This document shows, in pieces, positions 6,181 to 13,166 of a stretch of DNA of 17,399 nucleotides. The notes under the pieces are model-generated. The model did not search any database, had not been told where the DNA came from, and saw only the letters and a list, made by a program, of their open reading frames with translations. This DNA is from VRUE01 sp046733315 (GTDB lineage Bacteria > Actinomycetota > Thermoleophilia > Solirubrobacterales > 70-9). Within the stretch, counting starts at the first letter, position 1, and each line of letters begins with the position of its first letter. The position numbers and the translations under genes are program-made. The stretch spans positions 1 to 17,399 of the forward strand of contig JBKPOV010000066.1 in NCBI GenBank assembly GCA_046733315.1. Reading direction: 5' to 3'.

Positions 6181-6861
6181 CTAGTCCTCCAGGAGGAAGT
6201 CGAAGACGGCGTAGCCGACGAGGAGGAAGATCAGATCGTATAGGGAGAGCACCGCCAGCCAGGTGCCGAAGCGGTGGTAACCGGGTCCGCCCGCCGCGAG
6301 CAGCGGCTCGCTGGCGCCCGTCGCGGCGATCATCAACGGCACGACGAGGGGCAGCAGGACGAGCGGGCCGAGCAGATCGCGGGCGCGAGAGTGGACCGCC
6401 ATCGAGGAGATCAGCGTGCCGGTGGCGGCGAGGCCGAGGTCGGCGAGGAGGAGAACGGCGAGGAGCGGCCCGAGCGCGGCGGCCGAGTCCAAGAAGAAGA
6501 GGGCGAAGATCGGCACGACGACCAGCTCGAGCACGAAGAGGTAGGCAAAGAGCGCCGTCGCCTTAGCGGCGAAGAGGGCGCTACGGTCGATCGGGGCGAG
6601 GCGGATCGCGTCGAAGCCTCCCTCCTCGCGCTCGGCGACGAAGAGGCGGTTGACGCCGAGCAGGGCGGCAAAGAGCAGCGTCGCCCACAGCACCCCGGCG
6701 GCGAGGCTGCCGGAGAGCGCGGTGCGGTCGAGCCCGAAGCGGAAGATGACGAAGGTGGTGGTAGCGAAGAGCGCCATCGCCGGCAATGACTGCAGGGTCC
6801 GCAGCTCCGCCCGCAGGTCCTTGGCGAGGATCGTGGCGAAGGCTGTGCGCGCCGGCGTCAC
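6181..6861 (-). CDS. ccmB: Heme exporter membrane subunit CcmB
   Basis: A 226-residue membrane protein with about six hydrophobic segments, the length expected of CcmB, the permease partner of the CcmA ATPase. Family-like features are FATILAKDLRAELRTLQSLPAM at the N-terminus, LLGVNRLFVAEREEGGFDAI after the second segment, and DLLGPLVLLPLVVPLMIAAT in the second half. CcmAB uses ATP to release holo-CcmE from CcmCD. The GTG start has AAGGGGGAG a few bases upstream, whose first bases belong to the arm of hairpin E6. The protein ends in an acidic stretch soon after its last membrane segment. Confidence 0.9.
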   Translation of the reverse strand: MTPARTAFATILAKDLRAELRTLQSLPAMALFATTTFVIFRFGLDRTALSGSLAAGVLWATLLFAALLGVNRLFVAEREEGGFDAIRLAPIDRSALFAAKATALFAYLFVLELVVVPIFALFFLDSAAALGPLLAVLLLADLGLAATGTLISSMAVHSRARDLLGPLVLLPLVVPLMIAATGASEPLLAAGGPGYHRFGTWLAVLSLYDLIFLLVGYAVFDFLLED

Positions 6862-6869
6862 CGCTCCCC

Positions 6870-6918
6870 CTTCCGGTGCGCTTTATGTGGGCATAGGCCG
6901 CAAAAGGCGCACCGGAAG
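6870..6918. repeat. Palindromic element E6 between ccmA and ccmB
   Basis: A perfect 12-bp stem (6870-6881 with 6907-6918) is extended by three T-A pairs after a one-base bulge. The interior GGGCATAGGCCGCAAAAG resembles the CGCATAGCGGCGGGAA core of E2/E3, so I place it provisionally in that family. It fills the 58-bp spacer between ccmA and ccmB. Its outer stem has no similarity to those of E2 and E3. Confidence 0.75.
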
Positions 6919-6919
6919 C

Positions 6920-7588
6920 TCATCGGACCGCCACCCTGCCCCCGGCCTCTAGGCGCAGCACCTGGTTTGCCTCGGCTTCGAAGCGCTCGGGGTCGTGGCT
7001 GACGATGACGCGGGTGCGGCCTTTGCCCGGCCCGATCAGCGCTCGCGCCAGCTCGCGTCCCTCAGCGTCGAGGTTGGAGTCGGGCTCGTCGAGCAGCAGC
7101 AGCTCGGGTTCGTGCAGGACGCAGCGGCAGATCGCCAGCCGTTGGCGCATCCCGGCGGAGAGCTCGGCGACGCGCTGCTCGGCGCGCCGCTCCATGCCGA
7201 CCGCGGCGAGCAGCGCAGCGATCCGGCTCTCGCCGCTCTCCCCTCGCAGCCCGTGCAGACGAGCGTGGAAGCGCAGGTTCTCGCGGCCGCTGAGGTCTCG
7301 GTAGAGCAGCGGCTCGTGGCCGAGGAAGCCGATCCGGCCGCGCAGCTTCCAGGCTTCGGCCGGCAGTGAGCAGCCCAGCGCCCGCACCTCGCCGCCGCTC
7401 GGTCGCAGCAGGGTGGCGAGGATGCGCAGCAGCGTCGTCTTGCCCGCTCCGTTCGGGCCCAGCACGAGCAGCGTCTCACCGTGAGCGAGCTCGAGGCCGA
7501 TGCCGTCCAGCGCCGTCCGTTCGCCGTAGTCGCGGCGCAGCCCGGCGAGGCTCAGCGCCGGTTGGTCTGTCGCCTGGCCGGGCTCCAC
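6920..7588 (-). CDS. ccmA: Heme exporter ATP-binding protein CcmA
   Basis: A 222-residue ABC ATPase. The Walker A motif is GPNGAGKTTL (about 44), the signature is LSAGMRQRLAI (about 143), the Walker B is LLLLDEPDSNLD (about 163) and the switch His is in VIVSHDPE. The short length and the direct linkage to ccmB and ccmC identify it as CcmA, which powers release of heme-loaded CcmE in cytochrome c maturation. I chose the GTG at 7586-7588, which leaves about a dozen residues before the first strand; a TTG at 7615 gives nine more residues. A CAGAAT box lies seven bases before the GTG and could be a leaderless -10. This is the first gene of the minus-strand operon and is divergent from the methyltransferase at 7704. 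Confidence 0.92.
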   Translation of the reverse strand: MEPGQATDQPALSLAGLRRDYGERTALDGIGLELAHGETLLVLGPNGAGKTTLLRILATLLRPSGGEVRALGCSLPAEAWKLRGRIGFLGHEPLLYRDLSGRENLRFHARLHGLRGESGESRIAALLAAVGMERRAEQRVAELSAGMRQRLAICRCVLHEPELLLLDEPDSNLDAEGRELARALIGPGKGRTRVIVSHDPERFEAEANQVLRLEAGGRVAVR

Positions 7589-7703
7589 TGCGGGGATTCT
7601 GAACGTCTGGCGCAAGCTGCGGCGGCGATGCGGACACGCGGTCGCAATCGCCCGGATGGCGTCCTAGCCTGCCCCGGTTTGCTCGCGGTACGCTTTGAGT
7701 TTC

Positions 7704-8438
7704 ATGAGCGATCAATCGCCAATCCTCAACGAGGTCGACACTTACGGCCCCGCCTACATGCGCGTCGCCGAGCGACTCGGCCGCTACGAGGGCAACGAGG
7801 AGGAGGCGCCGCTGGCGATGGAGATGCTCGGCGTCAAGCCCGGCGATCGCGTCCTCGATGCTGGCTGTGGCCTCGGCCGCTTCGTAGCCGCGCTGGCCGA
7901 TAACGGCATCGACGCAGTCGGCGTTGATATCTCCGAGATCGCCATCGCCGAAGCCAAGCGCGAGTACCCGGGTCCGACCTATTACGTCGCCGATCTGCTC
8001 GAGCCGCTGCCGCCCGAGCTGAAGGGCTTTGACGGCCTCGTCAGCCTTTCCTCGAGCTTTGGCTTCGGGGAGACGGTCGCCGAGGACGAACGAATGATGC
8101 GCGCCTACCACGACGCACTGCGGCCGGGAGGCAAGATGGCGATGGAGCTCTCCGACCTGGAGCGCTCACGCTTCCGGCTTAAAACCGACGAGGGCGTGGT
8201 CGAACGGGAGACCAACGGCGTCCAGGAAACGCTCGACGTCGACTTCTCGACCGGGATGCTGCACGTCCACTACGTCTACGGCGATGACGTAGTCGACTCG
8301 CGCATCCGCATGTACGAGGCCGACGATCTCGAACGGATGGCGGTCGAAGCCGGCTTCCACGACGTCGAGCGCTACGGCAACTTCGCCGGCGGCCCGAAGC
8401 GCCCCGAGGACCGCCTCGTCCTCGTCGCCACCGCATGA
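7704..8438 (+). CDS. SAM-dependent class I methyltransferase
   Basis: A 244-residue cytoplasmic enzyme. The SAM-binding motif I is VLDAGCGLGRF (about 50), followed by GVDISEIAIAEAKREY (motif II) and GFDGLVSLSSSFGFGE (post-motif). The C-terminal part (after LRPGGKMAMELSDLERSRF) has the beta-rich insertion typical of small-molecule methyltransferases with an ELSD-type motif. The substrate cannot be told from sequence. The ATG at 7704 is used; a TTG at 7695 adds three residues. A TACGCT box at 7689-7694 is a possible -10. It is followed by hairpins E7 and E8 and an ATP-grasp ligase on the same strand, so the two may act on related substrates. Confidence 0.85.
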   Translation: MSDQSPILNEVDTYGPAYMRVAERLGRYEGNEEEAPLAMEMLGVKPGDRVLDAGCGLGRFVAALADNGIDAVGVDISEIAIAEAKREYPGPTYYVADLLEPLPPELKGFDGLVSLSSSFGFGETVAEDERMMRAYHDALRPGGKMAMELSDLERSRFRLKTDEGVVERETNGVQETLDVDFSTGMLHVHYVYGDDVVDSRIRMYEADDLERMAVEAGFHDVERYGNFAGGPKRPEDRLVLVATA

Positions 8439-8481
8439 GTGCAACGTTTTCACCCCCTGCCGGGGGGACAGAGCGTTGCAC
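8439..8481. repeat. Palindromic element E7 (tandem with E8)
   Basis: A perfect 8-bp outer stem GTGCAACG (8439-8446) with CGTTGCAC (8474-8481) encloses an inner hairpin of five C and five G around TGCC. It begins at the first base after the methyltransferase stop codon. E8, 20 bases downstream, shares most of its sequence. Confidence 0.8.
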
Positions 8482-8496
8482 CTGGGGGCACGCGGA

Positions 8497-9795
8497 ATGA
8501 CTGCAACGTCTTCCTCCCCTGGCGAGGGGACAAAGCGTTACACCGGGGCGGCTGTGGTCGTCGACGCCTACTCGACCGGGGCTCGGCTGGCGCCGCGGTT
8601 CGCCGCGGCCGGGCTGCCCGTCGTCCACGTGCAGAGCAGCCCGCGACTGCCGGAGTTCTACTCGCGCGCCTTCCGGGCTGGCGATTTCGTCGAGAACGTC
8701 GTCCACGAAGGGGACCTGGAGGCGACGGCGGCGCGGCTCGCCGCGCACGATCCCGCCTTCGTCGTCGTCGGCGCCGAGCCGGGGGTGCCGCTGGCCGACG
8801 CGCTCAGCGAGCGGCTCGGCCTGCCCTCCAACGGCAGCGCCCAGAGCGCCGCGCGGCGCGATAAGAACGCAATGTCGGAAGCGCTGCGGGATGCCGGCGT
8901 GCGCGCCGCCGAGGCGCTGAAGACCGCCGACGCAGGTGAGGCGGTTGCCTGGGCCCAGGCGCGCGGCGGCGCCCCGGTGGTGGTCAAACCGCTCGACAGC
9001 GCCGGCACCGACGGGGTCAGCATCTGCCATGACGCCGCCGTGATCGAAGCCGCCTTCGCCGCGATCCTCGGCCGGCCCAACGCCCTGCACGGCGCCAACG
9101 AGGAGCTGCTGGTCCAGGAGCTGCTGCAGGGCACTCAGCTCTTCGTCAACTCGGTCAGCTGGGACGGGGTCCACCACGTCTCGGAGGTCTGGCGCGACAA
9201 CAAGCTGCGCCGCGGCGCCAACTTCATCTACGACTACGAGGAGTTGCTGCCGCGCCATGGTCCCCAGCAGGACCAAGTCGTCCCCTACGTCGAATCGGTG
9301 CTCGACGCGCTCGGGATTCGCTACGGCCCCGCCCACACCGAGGTGATGCTGACCGAGACCGGTCCGGTGCTGGTCGAGTCGGGGGCGCGCATGCACGGCT
9401 CCGTCCCCGACGAGATCGTCGATCGCTGTACGCCCAGCCATCAGACCCTCACCGCCGAGGCCTACCTCGAACCGCGCTCGGTGGCGCGCCGCGCAGCGCG
9501 GCCCTACGAGCTGATGGCCGGCGCCTACTGCGTGATGCTGATCTCCCAGCACGAAGGCCGGATCGTCGCCGACGCCGGCATGCGCGAGATCGAAGCGCTC
9601 CCCTCCTTCGCCGGCACGATCTCGATGCTCGCCCCCGGCGATCAGCTCAAAAAGACCGTCGACCTCTTCTCCTGCCCCGGCATCATCTACCTCGTCGATC
9701 CCGACCGCGGCCAGCTAAAAGCCGACTACGACCGAATCCGCGAGCTCGACGCCGCCGGGGCGGTTTTCGAACTGGAGCAGCTGGTCCCGTCCTGA
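8497..9795 (+). CDS. ATP-grasp domain ligase
   Basis: A 432-residue ATP-grasp protein of the carboxylate-amine/amino-acid ligase group. The N-terminal Rossmann-like part begins AAVVVDAYSTGARLAPRFAA. The ATP-grasp core has the substrate and ATP loops VVVKPLDSAGTDGVSICHD and ELLVQELLQGTQLFVNSVS, then the Mg-binding strand GPAHTEVMLTETGPVLVESG with GARMHG. Such enzymes activate a carboxylate as acyl phosphate and join it to an amine; related proteins include dipeptide ligases. The substrates are unknown here. The first 16 codons are coded by hairpin E8, so a GTG at 8554 just before VVDAYSTG is an alternative start. The stop codon lies in the outer stem of E9. Confidence 0.85.
   Translation: MTATSSSPGEGTKRYTGAAVVVDAYSTGARLAPRFAAAGLPVVHVQSSPRLPEFYSRAFRAGDFVENVVHEGDLEATAARLAAHDPAFVVVGAEPGVPLADALSERLGLPSNGSAQSAARRDKNAMSEALRDAGVRAAEALKTADAGEAVAWAQARGGAPVVVKPLDSAGTDGVSICHDAAVIEAAFAAILGRPNALHGANEELLVQELLQGTQLFVNSVSWDGVHHVSEVWRDNKLRRGANFIYDYEELLPRHGPQQDQVVPYVESVLDALGIRYGPAHTEVMLTETGPVLVESGARMHGSVPDEIVDRCTPSHQTLTAEAYLEPRSVARRAARPYELMAGAYCVMLISQHEGRIVADAGMREIEALPSFAGTISMLAPGDQLKKTVDLFSCPGIIYLVDPDRGQLKADYDRIRELDAAGAVFELEQLVPS
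8501..8542. repeat. Palindromic element E8 (tandem with E7)
   Basis: The stem TGCAACG (8502-8508) with CGTTACA (8536-8542) has one mismatch. Inside, TCCCC pairs with GGGGA. The consensus with E7 is TGCAACGTYTTC, then a C-run/G-run hairpin, then GACARAGCGTT. The element overlaps codons 2-16 of the ATP-grasp gene if its ATG start is correct. Confidence 0.8.
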
Positions 9796-9909
9796 CGCCT
9801 GCGGGGCAGGGGTGGAGCGTCTTGTACTTTTTCGGCGTGAGCTAGCGGCGCCAGCTCACCCACTTTCCACCGAAAAAGTTAAGCGGAACCCCTGCCCCGC
9901 AGGCGTCAG
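9792..9909. repeat. Palindromic element E9, structured 118-bp repeat (E5/E9 family)
   Basis: The outer stem 9792-9813 with 9888-9909 is perfect over 22 bp. The shared core runs from AGGGGTGGA(A/G)CGTCTTGTAC to AAAAAGTTAAG(T/C)GGAACCCCT. The tip forms GTGAGCT with AGCTCAC. The 16 outermost pairs differ completely from those of E5. The stop codons of both flanking convergent genes (9793-9795 and 9906-9908) lie in the outer stem and pair with each other exactly. It could serve as a bidirectional transcription barrier between the two genes, but no T-tract follows the stem on either side. Confidence 0.87.
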
Positions 9910-11507
9910 CCCGCGCGCTTCTTGCGCAATGTGCGCTGCCCAACCTTGAGCAGAGGACCTGCACCCTTGCGGAGAGCTCGGGTTCGAGCTGTACCTCTGC
10001 CGTAGAGGATTTTGGCCGAGGCGCGCACCGCTTCACCGAGCGTCTGATCGTAGGGGTGCCACCAGAAATCGCGGGTCATCCCCGGCTCCCAGGAGTTCAT
10101 CTTGACGTTGACGCACTCGTAGAAGCCGAATTTGGAGTGCGAGCGGCCGACGCCGGAGTTCTTGACGCCGCCCCAAGCGCACTGGCAGGCGCCGTGGCTG
10201 AAGGAGTGGTCGTTGACCCAGACCATGCCCGACTCGATCCGCCGCGCGATCCGCGCGCCCTTCTGGCGGTCCTTGGTCCAGACCGAGGCGCCGAGGCCGA
10301 ACTCGGAATCGTTGGCGAGGTCGATCGCCTCCTGCTCGGACTTGACCACGACGATCGGCAGCACCGGGCCGAAGATCTCCTCGCGCATGATCCGCATCTC
10401 GTGGGTGACGCCGGTGAGAACGGTGGGGGCGACGAACTTGCCGGGCAGGCCGGCGACGTCGACGGGACCGCCACAAAGCTTGGTTGCACCGGAGGCGACC
10501 GCGTCCTCGATCAGGTCGACGACGATCTCGTACTGGCCGTCGGAGGTCATCGGGCCGATCTCCGTGTCCCACTGCAGCGGGTCGCCGAGGCGAAGTTTCT
10601 CCGCCTCGCGGGCGACGCCGGCGACGAAGCGCTCGGCAACCTCCTCGAGCACGTAGACACGCTCGATTCCTGAGCAGGTCTGTCCGGCGTTGGCGAAGCC
10701 GCCCCAGACGGCGCCGGAGATCGCGTTGGGCAGGTCCGCGTCAGCGCAGACGATCATCGGGTCCTTGCCGCCGAGCTCGAGCACCGAGCCCTTGAGGCGC
10801 TCGGCGCAGACGGTCCCGACCACCCGGCCGACGTCAACTGAACCGGTGAAGAAGATCTTGCCGGCGCTGGAGCGGGCTAGCGCGTCGCCGACCGCGCCGC
10901 CGCCGTGGACGACGCGGATCAAGCCCTCGGGCAGGCCGCCCTTCTCGAAGACGCGGCGGATCGCCTCGCCCAGGAGCGGCGTCAGGCTGGCGGGCTTGAG
11001 GACGACGCCGTTGCCGGCCATCAGCGCGATCGCCACCTCGCCGAAGGGGATCGACCACGGATAGTTCCAGGGAGCGATCACGCCGACGACGCCGATCGGC
11101 TCATACGAGAAGCGGCTTTTCTTGGTCATCAAGAAGGACTGGGTCATCCGCACCTTCTCGTCAGCCAGGATCTTGGGCCCGGCCTTGGCGCACCAGTGCA
11201 GGGCATCGACCGTCGGCAGCAGCTCCATCGTGTAGGCCTCGGCGCGGGGCTTGCCCTGCTCCTGGACCAGGAGCTCGGCGATCTCGTCGATCTCGTCGAG
11301 GAGGGCGTCGGCGGCACGCTTCATGTAGCGGGCGCGGTCGGCAAGGGAGAGCTCGGCCCAGGCGGGCTGGATGCGGGCTACGTCGTCCACGACGGACTGG
11401 ACCTCGTCGGGCGTGATCGTGGCGACGGAGCCGACAAGCTCGCCGGTGGCGGGATTGAACGACTCAAGAGTGGACTGGGCTGGGGGCGACTGCGTAGCGA
11501 TCTCCAT
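9906..11507 (-). CDS. NAD(P)-dependent aldehyde dehydrogenase
   Basis: Oxidises an aldehyde to the acid with NAD(P). In the 533-residue form the catalytic residues are visible: Asn148 in APWNYP, Lys171 in VLKPAS, Glu244 in LELGGKDPMIV and Cys278 in NAGQTCSG. The N-terminal FNPATGELVGSV is typical of the succinate-semialdehyde and broad-substrate branch. The substrate cannot be assigned. A C-terminal extension after the family core (about 40 residues, basic, ending LRKKRAG) is unusual and may aid membrane or partner contact. I chose the ATG at 11505-11507 because the 23 upstream codons (Pro/Asn-rich) do not look like protein and a TACACT -10 box lies six bases before this ATG. The stop codon lies inside repeat E9. 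Confidence 0.92.
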   Translation of the reverse strand: MEIATQSPPAQSTLESFNPATGELVGSVATITPDEVQSVVDDVARIQPAWAELSLADRARYMKRAADALLDEIDEIAELLVQEQGKPRAEAYTMELLPTVDALHWCAKAGPKILADEKVRMTQSFLMTKKSRFSYEPIGVVGVIAPWNYPWSIPFGEVAIALMAGNGVVLKPASLTPLLGEAIRRVFEKGGLPEGLIRVVHGGGAVGDALARSSAGKIFFTGSVDVGRVVGTVCAERLKGSVLELGGKDPMIVCADADLPNAISGAVWGGFANAGQTCSGIERVYVLEEVAERFVAGVAREAEKLRLGDPLQWDTEIGPMTSDGQYEIVVDLIEDAVASGATKLCGGPVDVAGLPGKFVAPTVLTGVTHEMRIMREEIFGPVLPIVVVKSEQEAIDLANDSEFGLGASVWTKDRQKGARIARRIESGMVWVNDHSFSHGACQCAWGGVKNSGVGRSHSKFGFYECVNVKMNSWEPGMTRDFWWHPYDQTLGEAVRASAKILYGRGTARTRALRKGAGPLLKVGQRTLRKKRAG

Positions 11508-11513
11508 TTGTTG

Positions 11514-11519
11514 AGTGTA
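11514..11519 (-). promoter_or_regulatory. Putative leaderless -10 box of the aldehyde dehydrogenase gene
   Basis: TACACT on the minus strand matches the actinobacterial TANNNT pattern and ends six bases before the ATG, so transcription would start at the start codon. No ribosome site is present between box and ATG. No clear -35 is visible. Confidence 0.45.
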
Positions 11520-11587
11520 GAGGGGATTGGGGGAGGGGTTTGGCTCCTCTCCAGCGCCCGCTTCTCTCCCGGTCATACTCAGCCGCA

Positions 11588-12952
11588 GTGGCTGACCGAC
11601 TGTTCGACACAGGCGAACCCGCTCAGGCTGGGCTGCCAGCTGCGGATGCGCCGTTGGCGGTGCGGATGCGGCCGCGCTCGCTCGACGAGCTGGTGGGGCA
11701 GGAGCACATCCTGGGGGAAGGGTCGGCGCTGAGGACCGCGATCGAAGGTGGGCATCCGCATAGCGCGATCTTGTATGGGCCGCCTGGATCGGGGAAGACG
11801 ACGCTGGCGAGGATTGCGGCGGCGGGGGCCGAGGGGGCGTTTGAGGAGGAGTCGGCGGTCAATGCCGGCAGGGCGGAGATTCGGGCGGTTATCGAGCGGG
11901 CCCGGGAGCGGCGGCAATCCAGCGGCAGGCCCACGGTCTTGTTCCTGGATGAGATTCATCGCTTCAACAAGGCGCAGCAGGATGCGCTGTTGCCGGCGGT
12001 CGAGGAAGGGCTGTTGACGTTGATCGGGGCGACGACGGAGAACCCATATTTCGAGGTGAACTCGGCGCTGCTCTCCAGGTGTCAGATCTATGAGCTGTGG
12101 CCCCTGGAGGCGGAGCAGGTCGAGCAGTTGTTGCGGCGGGCGCTGGCCGACCCCGAGCGCGGGCTGGCCGACCCGCCGCCGATCGAGGATGCGGCGTTGG
12201 AGATGCTGTCCCATCGCAGCGGCGGCGACGCGCGGGTGGCGCTCTCGGCGCTCGAGCGCGCGGTGGAGCGCGCTTCCGACTTTGACCACCCTAGAGGTGG
12301 GTCAAAGTCGGAAGCGGAAGCGATCGACGTCGCCGCGATCGAGGACGCGCTGCAGCGCAAGGCCCTCGAATACGACCGGCAGGGGGATCGCCACTACGAC
12401 TTCGTCTCGGCCTGGATCAAGGCGACGCGGGGGTCCGACGTCGACGCCTCGCTCTACTACCTGGCGGTGATGCTGGAGGGTGGGGAGGACCCGCGCTTCA
12501 TTGCCCGGCGCATGGTCATCCTCGCCTCCGAGGACGTCGGCAACGCCGACCCGCAGGCGCTGCTGGTAGCCGACGCCGCGGCCCGCGCCGTGGATCGGGT
12601 GGGCCTGCCCGAGTGCGCCCTCAACCTCGCCCAGGCGGCCGTCTACCTGGCCCTTGCACCGAAGTCCAACGCCTCCTACAAAGCCCTTGGCGCCGCCAGG
12701 GCCGAGGTCCGTGAGCACGGCGCCAAGACTCCTCCCGACTACCTGAGGGACGCTCACTACCCAGGCGCCAAGGTGCTCGGCCGCGGCAAGGGCTACCGCT
12801 ACGCGCATGACGAGCCCGGCGGCGTCAGCGATCAGCAGTTGATGCCCGAGGGGCTCGAGGATCGCCGCTTCTACACGCCGACTGATCGTGGCTTCGAGGC
12901 CGAGCTGGGCCGCCGCCTGCAGGCATTGCGAGAGCGCGTCCGCAAGCCCTAG
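11588..12952 (+). CDS. rarA: Replication-associated recombination protein A (RarA/MgsA AAA ATPase)
   Basis: An AAA+ ATPase of the clamp-loader type that acts at stalled replication forks. The 454-residue form has RMRPRSLDELVGQEHIL near the N-terminus, Walker A GPPGSGKTT (about 64), Walker B VLFLDEIHRF (about 117), sensor I GATTENPYFEVN with SALLSRC, and the family C-terminal block KALEYDRQGDRHYDFVSA, IKATRGSD and ALYLAL-like helices, ending in a YPGAKVLGRGKGYRYAHDEP stretch. The GTG at 11588 gives VADRLFDTG, a sensible N-terminus; a CATACT box lies eight bases upstream. Residues 228-243 are coded by palindrome E10 and sit between the lid domain and the C-terminal domain. It is divergent from the aldehyde dehydrogenase with an 80-bp spacer. 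Confidence 0.94.
   Translation: MADRLFDTGEPAQAGLPAADAPLAVRMRPRSLDELVGQEHILGEGSALRTAIEGGHPHSAILYGPPGSGKTTLARIAAAGAEGAFEEESAVNAGRAEIRAVIERARERRQSSGRPTVLFLDEIHRFNKAQQDALLPAVEEGLLTLIGATTENPYFEVNSALLSRCQIYELWPLEAEQVEQLLRRALADPERGLADPPPIEDAALEMLSHRSGGDARVALSALERAVERASDFDHPRGGSKSEAEAIDVAAIEDALQRKALEYDRQGDRHYDFVSAWIKATRGSDVDASLYYLAVMLEGGEDPRFIARRMVILASEDVGNADPQALLVADAAARAVDRVGLPECALNLAQAAVYLALAPKSNASYKALGAARAEVREHGAKTPPDYLRDAHYPGAKVLGRGKGYRYAHDEPGGVSDQQLMPEGLEDRRFYTPTDRGFEAELGRRLQALRERVRKP
12271..12316. repeat. Palindromic element E10, in frame within rarA
   Basis: A perfect 17-bp stem (12271-12287 with 12300-12316) continues inward with ACC/GGT after a one-base bulge; the loop is CTAGA. It is read through by rarA as residues 228-243 (about RASDFDHPRGGSKSEA). 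Homologues usually go from the lid helix almost directly to the EDALQRKALEYD region, so this looks like an insertion. A 17-bp perfect inverted repeat is not expected of a coding sequence. Confidence 0.87.
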
Positions 12953-13027
12953 TCTCGGCGCAACTTTTGCCGCCGGTCGTGTTTTAGATAGCGGCTTTCC
13001 AAGCTAGAGCCAGGGAGAGCCGACACA

Positions 13028-13062
13028 CCGGCCGGAGGCCTGGACTGGGGGCCTCCGGCCGG
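13028..13062. terminator. Hairpin E11, possible terminator after rarA
   Basis: A perfect 13-bp GC-only-but-one-pair stem (13028-13040 with 13050-13062) and a 9-nt loop lie 75 bp after the rarA stop codon. No T-run follows, so it is not a classical intrinsic terminator. High-GC actinobacteria often use such tail-less hairpins. Confidence 0.55.
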
Positions 13063-13085
13063 GTATCAAATGGGACACACAGGGG

Positions 13086-13128
13086 GGACGGTGACCGCGC
13101 CTTGCTCATGGGCGCTGTCACCGCGTCC
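13086..13128. repeat. Palindromic element E12 upstream of the DUF1385 gene
   Basis: Arms 13086-13101 and 13111-13128 form a stem of 4 + 12 positions with a two-base bulge and one mismatch; the loop is 9 nt. The foot reads GGGGGGACGGTGAC and the other side GTCACCGCGTCC, a REP-like arrangement. It lies 38 bp before the ATG of the next gene and just upstream of that gene's -10 box. Confidence 0.65.
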
Positions 13129-13154
13129 AGGGTCAGGCGACTTCCCGGCTGCTC

Positions 13155-13160
13155 TATCGT
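13155..13160 (+). promoter_or_regulatory. Putative leaderless -10 box of the DUF1385 gene
   Basis: TATCGT (TANNNT) ends six bases before the ATG at 13167, and no ribosome site lies between. This is the same spacing as at the aldehyde dehydrogenase gene. No clear -35 is seen. Confidence 0.45.
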
Positions 13161-13166
13161 CCGGTC

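Noticed and set aside
7624..7652. Short GGCGAT/ATCGCC inverted repeat in the ccmA-methyltransferase gap as an operator
   Set aside because: Only six perfect pairs plus a bulged extension; too weak in a GC-rich background.
8179..9552. 457-codon minus-strand frame opposite the methyltransferase and ATP-grasp genes
   Set aside because: No recognisable motif, low-complexity end, and both plus-strand genes have strong family motifs.
9792..9909. E9 as a classical intrinsic terminator or a tRNA/riboswitch
   Set aside because: No T-run follows the outer stem, no tRNA cloverleaf or known riboswitch core can be recognised, and a near copy sits inside an operon (E5).
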